Origin: Gigantopelta aegis
Taxonomy: Eukaryota > Mollusca > Gastropoda > Neomphalida > Peltospiridae
DNA length: 64,000 nucleotides
Assembly: GCF_016097555.1 (NCBI RefSeq)
Contig: NC_054713.1
Span: 12,636,806-12,700,805, forward strand
Reading direction: 5' to 3'
Shown here: piece by piece, positions 59,801-64,000 of the stretch
Numbering within the stretch: the first letter of the stretch is position 1
How the letters are laid out: the number at the start of each line of letters is the position of its first letter
Translations under genes and position numbers: made by a program
Notes under the pieces: generated by a model
The model's database searches: none
Told to the model about the DNA's origin: nothing
The model's input: the letters and a program-made list of their open reading frames with translations, nothing else

Positions 59801-62800
59801 ATATTATATGAATATGGTAATATGACTATTTCCACATTTGAACAATGAAAGATTACATTTACTTGATCTACTCATTGCCTTTAATTCTCAGTGCGAGTGT
59901 TATAGCAGTGATACTTTTTGCATGAACAAGAGTAACTGTTGTAATTGTTATACATACGTTGATCCATTGTTTTCACCAGTGTCTAGTGAAATTCTGAGAG
60001 TACTATTAGTTGAACAGTGAAAAGCCTGGTATACCAATTTTAAGATAAAGCTAGTTCACACGGTCCATAGATGATGGTTCTGGGTGATGTAATAGCCACT
60101 CATTTGAATAATAAATTTTGGGGATTTCTGTCCAAGCTGGAAGTCACAGGATATACTTTCGATTCCGTGCCAAAACACATGAAATAAAAATGGGATTTCT
60201 CCAAAACCACAGCATGCATAAAGAATGTGAGTATATGATTATACTAAATGCAATCAACTCCACGACTAGGTCAAAATGAAAAGTGCACCCCTAAATCTAA
60301 TCTAAGTTATTGATGTGATCAAACTTCAGCTGAAGGTTCATTATTCTGATTAGACACCAGAAAGAAAGAAAATTATTGATCAATACAAAACTTGAGTTGC
60401 AGTCTGGTTCCATTTCATTGTCTGCCTAAACAACTTTCACCTTCCTTAATCTTCATCCTCAGAAAGGACTGCCTCATCATCAGTTTGATCCTTAGTTGGG
60501 ATACCCTAAGGAATATTTTGGCATCAGTTTCGTTGATGTACTCAACTATGCTAATTAAACGTTTAATTAGCGCTAATTAGGGGCGTTCTTAAGTGGACTA
60601 AGTACAGGAGATGACACTTAAGAATGGTGAATCTTAATTAGTATATCAACGGAAAATATTTTGGTGCCGGTTTGATTAGTGTACTCAACCATGCTAATTA
60701 AACTTAAAATTTGGGGTATTTTGAGGGGTGGCTTCTCGGGTTGGTACAGGAGATGCCACTTCAAAATGGCCGTTTGGGGGTCCCACAGCCCACACCTACA
60801 TATTCCAGGCCTCAGACCTTTTGTACTCGCAATGCTAATTAAACCTCTCTGGGCTCACGGTTGACTTTGGGTAGCTTTTGACTCTTTCCCTTTGTTTTCC
60901 CTTTGTGTTGTTTTAATCAATCCCTTTCATTACCAATTTACCTGATTAGTTCCCTTTGTTTATTTAGTTTGTGTTGTTTGTGTTGTTTATATTCTGTTCA
61001 CTTATAGCCAGTCTGTTTTTAACTTCATTTCATTCGTGTTTTATTCCCCTGAGGAAGTTTAAAGTTTTAAACGAAACATTGGGATTTTAAGATAGTTTTT
61101 AAGACAATTTTAATATATATTTCATTACAGTTTTATTTATTTCTAAGCCAAATATTTTTTTAATTGCACACAAAAATTGTTACTTTTTGTTATTTTCAAA
61201 ACACTTTTACTTTTCTTCTTACATTAAATCAAACTGAAATTATTTAGAAAAAACACATTTTTATAAAAGGATGGGACGGACTATACATGTATATAGCAGG
61301 GGTGGGGGAAAGCCCTTTTTTCCCGGTCTGGGACCGATTCTCGATCTCTAAGACCGAAATTATTTTTAAAAAACGTGCGTTTGCCGGTCCCACTTTTATC
61401 ATTCTTGTCGGTCCGAAGCACCTGTCCATTTCTATTATAGGAACAAATTCCTATCCGCCAATTGGATCGGCCTGCCCAGACATTGGTATCTTGTGCATAA
61501 TTTAAAATAATAATAAATAAATAAATAGTAATCAAACTGACTGGTGTTTCAGATGTCTGTGATTTTAAAGTCTGCCATAATATGATAAGTTGGACCTACA
61601 ATCAATCTACTGCCACTAGGCTAGATATTTGTCAAAGCCGCTGTGCTGGTCACGAGATAAAACAGGCGTTAACAATAACATCATTCTTGGTGAGAAAGCT
61701 ATCAAGGTATTACACTCCAATTAAAACAAAGGACCCAGAGTTTGCAACTGGTTACAATCAACACCTGTCAACGCCTGTGTACGGAGCTCTGTCGGGTCGA
61801 GTGTCCTAGTCCGAGGCAAGAGGCTTTTGTGAAATACAAAGTAACAAACTGCTTGAAATAGCATAAAATATACTGAAATAATCTATAAATGTGTTTCTTG
61901 TTGACTGTTCAATGTAGTGTATCAAATAATTATAAAGGACTTTAAAAAAAAAGAAAAAAGTTTACATTCTTTCTTTTTTTAAAGTGGGAGTGAGCTGGAA
62001 TAGCTAAACCAGCTATTTTTAGAGCCAGGAGAGGTCAAATGTTATCCAATCGGCGACAACGTTATTAATTGCTTTGTCTAAACGTGTGCCAGCTCAAGTT
62101 GTCAAACGCTCCAACGGTGTTATTGTTTATTAATTTTCAGGATAGTACTAATACTGGTACTTTTTATACATATATGGGAGTTAAAATGCATAACTTTTAT
62201 TCCTTTTTTATATTATTTATTCCATTACCACCATCATGTAAAATATATATAATTTGTTTTTTTCACCGAGTCTGATGTGATCAAACATTTAGTTTTTCTT
62301 TCATGTTTTGATGTTTATCGTTTTGCGTTCATGATTCAAGATAAAAATATGCAAATACAGCGTCCAAATTCAAAATAATATGTGCTTTTAAGTTGAAGTT
62401 CTCTTACTTTCATCTATAAATTAAAAGTTAAAAAAATTTATCCATTAATTTCTAAGATTTTTTTTTACCCTCCTTACCCTGACTTTCACTATTAACTCCA
62501 AAATTTGGAAATTGGCGTAAATCACATTTTAGAAATTTAGAATTTAGAACTCTAAATTTTGGTTTATATAATATATTTATAGAAAAAGTTGACCTTGGTG
62601 CACCCATTGCCTCAGTGGAACCAGTTAGCAGTAGCAGTGGCAGTGAACCAGATAACGTGGAGCTTTCACTGAAGAAAATGAAAGATCTAAATTTAAATAA
62701 AACCTCAGCTGCTGTGTCGAGAGATGACACTGTGGCTGATGTCAGGAAAGAGACCTCGGTACCAGCCGGCGGAGATGTTTTCATAGCATCGGCCACTATT

Positions 62801-64000
62801 CCAGGTAAAAACAACAAGAAAATCCCCCTAAATATTCCAAGTCACTATATAATAGGACTCATAATCGTGATTTACTTGAAGTTGCCATTTACTTGTAGTC
62901 ACCATTTACTTCTAGTCACCCTTGTAGTCACCATTTACTTGTCACCGTTTACTTGTACTCATCATTGTAGTCAACATTTTCTTGTAGTCACCGTTTACTT
63001 CTAATCATGGTTTAATTGTAGTCACTGTTAGTCATCATTTACTTGTAGTCCTGGTTTACTTGAAGTCACAGTTTACTTGTAGTTGTGGTTGACCTATAGT
63101 TGTGGTTGACCTATAGTTGCGGTTTACTTGTAGTTGTTGCTTACCTATTGTTATGGTTTACTATAGTTGTGGTTGACCTATAGTTGTGGTTTACTTGTAG
63201 TCATGGTCCGAAGCACCTGTCCATTTCTATTATTGGAACAAATTCCTATTGGTCAAGTGGACCGGCCAGCCCAGACATTGGTATCTCGTGCATGATTTAA
63301 AATAATAAATAAATAGTGGTCAATATGGCTGGTGTTTCAGACGTTTGTGACTTTAAAGTCTGCTTAAGTATATCGCCAGTCACTGAAGTCGGACCTACAG
63401 TAGTGTCAATCGACTGCCATTAGGCTAGACATTTGTCAAAGTCGCTGAGTCGGTCAATATATTACACAGACATTAACGATAGCACCATTCTTGGTTTAGA
63501 GAGCCATCAAGGTATTACACTCCAATTAAAACAAAGGACCCAGAATTTGCAACTGGTTACAATCAACACCTGTCAACACCCGTGTACGGAGCTCTGTCGG
63601 GTCGAGTGTCCTAGTCCAAAGTAAGAGACTTTTGTGCAATACAAACTGCTTAAAATAGCATAAAATATAATGAAATAATCTATAAATGTATTTATTGTTG
63701 ACTGTTCAATGTAGTGTATCCAATAATTATAAAGGATTTTAAAATTAACAAAAGGTTTCCACCTTTTTTTTTAACAAGTGGGAGTAACCAGAACAGCTAC
63801 ATGTACTGTTATCTCAAGAGCCTGTAGAGGTCAAATTTCATCCAATCAGTGATGACGTTATTACTATCTTTGTCTAGCTCAGGCTGTCAAACGCTTCAAC
63901 GGTGCCATCTTTTATTAATTTTCAAGATACAGTACTGAATACTCGTACTTTTTATACATATATGGGAATTAAAATTCATAACTTTTATTCCTTTTTTATA
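44189..64000 (+). CDS. CARD-caspase (caspase-2/9-like initiator), copy B, exons 1-6 visible
   Basis: Paralogue of copy A with an intact start. Exons: 44,189-44,323; 46,032-46,293; 48,895-49,001; 51,350-51,538; 58,352-58,568; 62,583-62,804; then the window ends inside intron 6. The visible 377 codons encode a CARD (residues ~1-95), a linker with TDDDDDDDLPE, YKHQSNPRGYALLINNEKF, RDGTD, the catalytic His ~258 (LSHGE), the catalytic Cys ~301 (QACQG), the linker, and VPAGGDVFIASATIP. The p10 exons equivalent to copy A exons 7 and 8 should lie beyond position 64,000. The gene is long because of intron 4 (6.8 kb). All visible key residues are present, so this copy is the better candidate for a functional gene. 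Role by family: an initiator caspase activated on a CARD platform; specific partners are unknown. Confidence 0.9.
44493..44804. repeat. 87-bp minisatellite, 4 units, intron 1B
   Basis: One full unit start (GTCGTGCATGGCAATAG) and three shortened units joined by CCCTGTATTAGTTATTTACT. Same position relative to exon 1 as the larger array of copy A. Confidence 0.95.
46032..46293 (+). CDS. Caspase B exon 2 (CARD remainder and acidic linker)
   Basis: 262 nt. AENTPTDKKRELLIILPRRG, then AFDQFYEILVNNQEG, SAADILKPELSKQ and TDDDDDDDLPE. Acceptor CTTAG, donor GTGAGT. Changes from copy A cluster in KE/AN, M/Q, S/N and K/Q on the CARD surface helix. Confidence 0.93.
47156..47480 (+). mobile_element. SINE-A (tail type 2), full length
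   Basis: GGGGCGGGACATAGCCCAGT, GGATCGATCCCAATCGGTGG, ATAAAAGATCCCTTGCTGCT, GTGTGGTCCATAACCATATG and the (TTCC)n tail after ATAAAACATT. Confidence 0.92.
48224..48384 (+). mobile_element. 5'-truncated SINE-A (tail type 1)
   Basis: Begins CCCCATGACTGGTATATCAA and ends GTCCTAGTGGTGTCATTCAA. Directly followed by another SINE-A. Confidence 0.8.
48391..48680 (+). mobile_element. SINE-A (tail type 2)
   Basis: GGGGGCGGGACGTAGTCCAG, GGGATCAATCCCCGTCAG, ATAAAAGATCCCTTGCTGCT, with an internal deletion that removes the GTGTGGTCCTTAACC part of the tail, ending ATGAAACATTTCTTTC. Confidence 0.9.
48895..49001 (+). CDS. Caspase B exon 3 (CARD-p20 connector)
   Basis: 107 nt, WPDENLISETVIVKVCEESG then WMYDRFIKSNSDSGK. 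Acceptor TTCTTCAG, donor GTATGT, followed at once by polypyrimidine sequence. Confidence 0.9.
49010..50055 (+). repeat. 1-kb polypyrimidine tract, intron 3B
   Basis: Almost pure C/T on the + strand, built from CCCTCC, CTCTCT and a ~110-bp periodic motif CTTATGTCTGTCTCTCCCTC, then a pure (CT)n end. It produces three overlapping 350-395-codon Ser/Leu/Pro ORFs that are artefacts. Strand asymmetry this long can form triplex DNA. Confidence 0.97.
50097..50318 (+). mobile_element. SINE with a different tRNA-like head and the type-1 tail
   Basis: The head GGGGCAGGATTTAGCTCAGT followed by CGGTTGAGCGCTTGCC has a clear tRNA A-box form (TAGCTCAGTCGG) and a B-box-like GATTGAACC, unlike SINE-A. The 3' part (TGTTTGACATCCAATAGCCG to TTTAGTGGTGTCATGTGA) is the SINE-A type-1 tail. 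Confidence 0.75.
50831..51256. mobile_element. hAT-type MITE (TAGGGTCTCCACGAGT ends)
   Basis: Starts TAGGGTCTCCACGAGTACTC and ends ACTCATGGAGGTCCTA. Flanked by perfect 8-bp repeats CTGCCACT (50,823-50,830 and 51,257-51,264). It has split the single 100-bp satellite unit of copy B. ACTCGAGT motifs recur inside. Confidence 0.9.
51350..51538 (+). CDS. Caspase B exon 4 (p20 start)
   Basis: 189 nt, phase 0-0. VYKHQSNPRGYALLINNEKF, EDRDGTDIDQF, LLDQLGYKVCIREDLTAE. Acceptor CACTCTAG, donor GTACAT. Confidence 0.94.
51603..52258. mobile_element. Foldback MITE with ~240-bp arms, intron 4B
   Basis: TTTAAAGTCCGAACCAAAAT at the left answers TTTGGTTCAGACTTCAG at the right. The arms contain TTTACCCGCATTTTGTC, CATAGGGCAAATG and AAGAGGGGTGAAAG as inverted copies. 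Copy A reads through the site (GTGATATTAACTTGGTTAAT at 18,355). A single arm of the same family is at 43,240-43,390. Confidence 0.75.
52260..53880. other. Intron 4B, mixed repeats, no exon
   Basis: Contains sequence shared with 18,420-18,800 of copy A, divided by copy B-specific inserts, short TA repeats near 53,340 and a (CA)n microsatellite at 53,739-53,800. No coding signal found. Confidence 0.6.
53882..54537. mobile_element. Non-autonomous element with GTTCGCACA-type ends and GCCCTAAA words
   Basis: Left GTTCGCACATGCTTGAAAAG and right TTTAAATTTCTGTATGAAC are imperfect inverted ends. The interior edges repeat GCCCTAAAAAG inverted. A small ORF inside (54,204-54,467) has no recognisable domain. 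Confidence 0.5.
54540..54685 (+). mobile_element. SINE-B, 3' truncated
   Basis: GTGTAGTGGGTAAGCTATCG, GTATCCCGGTACCGGTTCCC and CCCACTGTTCTGGGC. Immediately followed by a probable MITE end (CCCCTTTCCACAAAAGAATC). Confidence 0.8.
55075..55430. mobile_element. Non-autonomous element, GGGACAGACCCTAGTTT family
   Basis: AAAGGGACAGACCCTAGTTT at the left, AAAACTAGGGTCTGCACCTT at the right, with TGAGTTACAAGTTTGTAAAT and AACTAAACTTAGTGTC inside as in the copy at 11,165. Both ends visible. Confidence 0.75.
55430..56150. other. Intron 4B, nothing recognised
   Basis: AT-rich sequence with no supported feature apart from short TA runs near 55,515. Confidence 0.5.
56152..56430 (+). mobile_element. SINE-B, full length
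   Basis: CCTTGGTGGTGTCGTTGTTA, TACCGGCTCCAACCCAGAAC, CTCTTCTCTCTCACTAACCA, CCCACTGTCCTGGACAAACA, and tail AAGCATGAAAATAAGTTGAA ATGAAATG. Confidence 0.88.
56470..57740. repeat. ~54-bp minisatellite, ~21 units, intron 4B
   Basis: Units of 50-58 bp with CATAAGCTCTTCATTTCATT, ATAATAAGTAATAA and GAGCAGTTGGGTAAAACATT, with variants AAGCAATTGTGGTAAAACAA. A block of about five units (56,840-57,060 and 57,080-57,300) is itself duplicated. The first and last units resemble the single unit of copy A. Confidence 0.95.
58013..58286 (-). mobile_element. SINE-A with internal head duplication, before exon 5B
   Basis: Paralogous to 19,810-20,093. The head region (GGGCTCACC...CACTGAGCTACGTCCTGGGC) is present twice in tandem, ~75 bp each, and the tail is lost. 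Confidence 0.8.
58352..58568 (+). CDS. Caspase B exon 5 (p20 catalytic core)
   Basis: 217 nt. KMESTVNQFSQFDHSPYDSF, then VLFVLSHGESQSIYGVDG (catalytic His) and KPKLFFFQACQG (catalytic Cys). Acceptor TTTCAG, donor GTAAGT. Confidence 0.96.
58981..60857. mobile_element. Large foldback element, intron 5B
   Basis: TGAGCCCAGAGAGGTTTAAT at the left matches ATTAAACCTCTCTGGGCTCA at the right. The arms (58,981-59,560 and 60,465-60,857) contain TGGAATATGTAGGTGTGGGC, GACCCCCAAAC and CTTAAGTGTC and TTAATTAGCAT motifs, ~90% alike in the outer 150 bp. The left arm holds internal tandem repeats. The core (59,570-60,460) has no coding signal beyond short ORFs. Copy A has ~110 bp at this point instead of ~2.3 kb. 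Confidence 0.85.
61412..62190 (+). repeat. Duplicated ~780-bp segment, first copy (intron 5B)
   Basis: GGTCCGAAGCACCTGTCCAT to ATAACTTTTATTCCTTTTTT, ~85% identical by eye to 63,207-64,000. Contains CACTCCAATTAAAACAAAGG and TACGGAGCTCTGTCGGGTCG. Absent from copy A intron 5. Confidence 0.9.
62583..62804 (+). CDS. Caspase B exon 6 (p20-p10 linker and p10 start)
   Basis: 222 nt. KVDLGAPIASVEPVSSSSG, LSLKKMKDLNLNKTSAAV, SRDDTVADVRKETS, VPAGGDVFIASATIP. Acceptor TTTATAG, donor GTAAAA. Confidence 0.94.
62870..63206. repeat. Degenerate 17-bp-word array, intron 6B
   Basis: ATTTACTTGTAGTCACC and TTGTGGTTGACCTATAG words, the paralogue of the 6.6-kb array of copy A but only ~340 bp and irregular. It is cut off at 63,207 by the duplicated segment. 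Confidence 0.9.
63207..64000 (+). repeat. Duplicated ~780-bp segment, second copy, to window edge
   Basis: Direct copy of 61,412-62,190 joined to the array at GTAGTCAT/GGTCCGAAGC. It is still homologous at the last base (ATAACTTTTATTCC), so its right end is unknown. Confidence 0.9.

Larger units (their letters stand above)
42283..64000 (+). repeat. Segmental duplication block B (runs off the right edge)
   Basis: Same orientation as block A. Shared non-coding stretches such as 10,565-11,540 and 44,805-45,845 look ~95% identical by eye. Copy-specific differences are mainly element insertions and repeat expansions. Confidence 0.9.

Noticed and set aside
61048-61085. Hammerhead-ribozyme-like core: CTGAGGA, a GTTTAAA/TTTAAAC stem and GAAAC
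   Set aside because: The core fits CUGANGA...GAAA, but there is an extra A before stem II and no convincing stems I and III. It is a common repeat-end motif and not enough to call a ribozyme.
61287-61535. Possible small conserved protein on either strand
   Set aside because: Both strands are open over a repeated, compositionally biased segment, and the second copy at 63,207 does not keep the frames.

Overview
This is a eukaryotic, repeat-rich, AT-rich animal window, most likely from a mollusc and probably a gastropod. The support is its short spliced exons, abundant tRNA-headed SINEs of a type I associate with mollusc genomes, many hAT-like non-autonomous DNA elements, and metazoan CARD-caspase genes. 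No prokaryotic signals, rRNA genes or functional tRNA genes were seen. The species cannot be fixed from sequence alone.

The core of the window is a direct segmental duplication carrying two CARD-containing initiator caspase genes on the + strand. Copy A runs from about 7,260 to 30,932. It has eight exons ending in a TGA stop. Copy B starts at about 42,283, and exons 1-6 (44,189-62,804) are visible; the last two exons lie beyond the right edge. Exon lengths and splice phases are identical in exons 2-6 (262, 107, 189, 217 and 222 nt). The predicted protein is a CARD (exons 1-2), an acidic linker, a caspase p20 with SHGE and QACQG catalytic motifs (exons 4-5), a long intersubunit linker (exon 6) and, in copy A, the p10 subunit (exons 7-8).

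The introns hold most of the novelty. Nearly every intron contains a tandem repeat seed present in both copies but expanded in only one: an 87-bp family around exon 1, a 100-bp family in intron 3 of A, a ~54-bp family in intron 4 of B, and a 17-bp-word array with higher-order structure in intron 6 of A. The 87-bp array has replaced the region upstream of exon 1 in copy A, including the start codon, so copy A looks decapitated although its downstream exons are intact.

Layout: 1-2,000 degenerate hAT-type transposase gene (- strand); 2,000-7,010 MITEs, nested SINEs and a foldback element containing a BED-finger hAT remnant; 7,260-30,932 caspase copy A; 31,000-36,600 3' flank with MITEs, SINEs and paired poly-G/poly-C tracts; 36,700-38,600 GC-rich island with an unrecognised ORF and a promoter-like cluster; 38,900-42,313 190-bp satellite bounded by inverted repeats; 42,283-64,000 caspase copy B, its introns loaded with SINEs, foldback elements and an internal ~0.8-kb duplication that reaches the window edge.

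All percentages and substitution counts are hand estimates from reading the two copies side by side. Family names rest on motif recognition, not searches.
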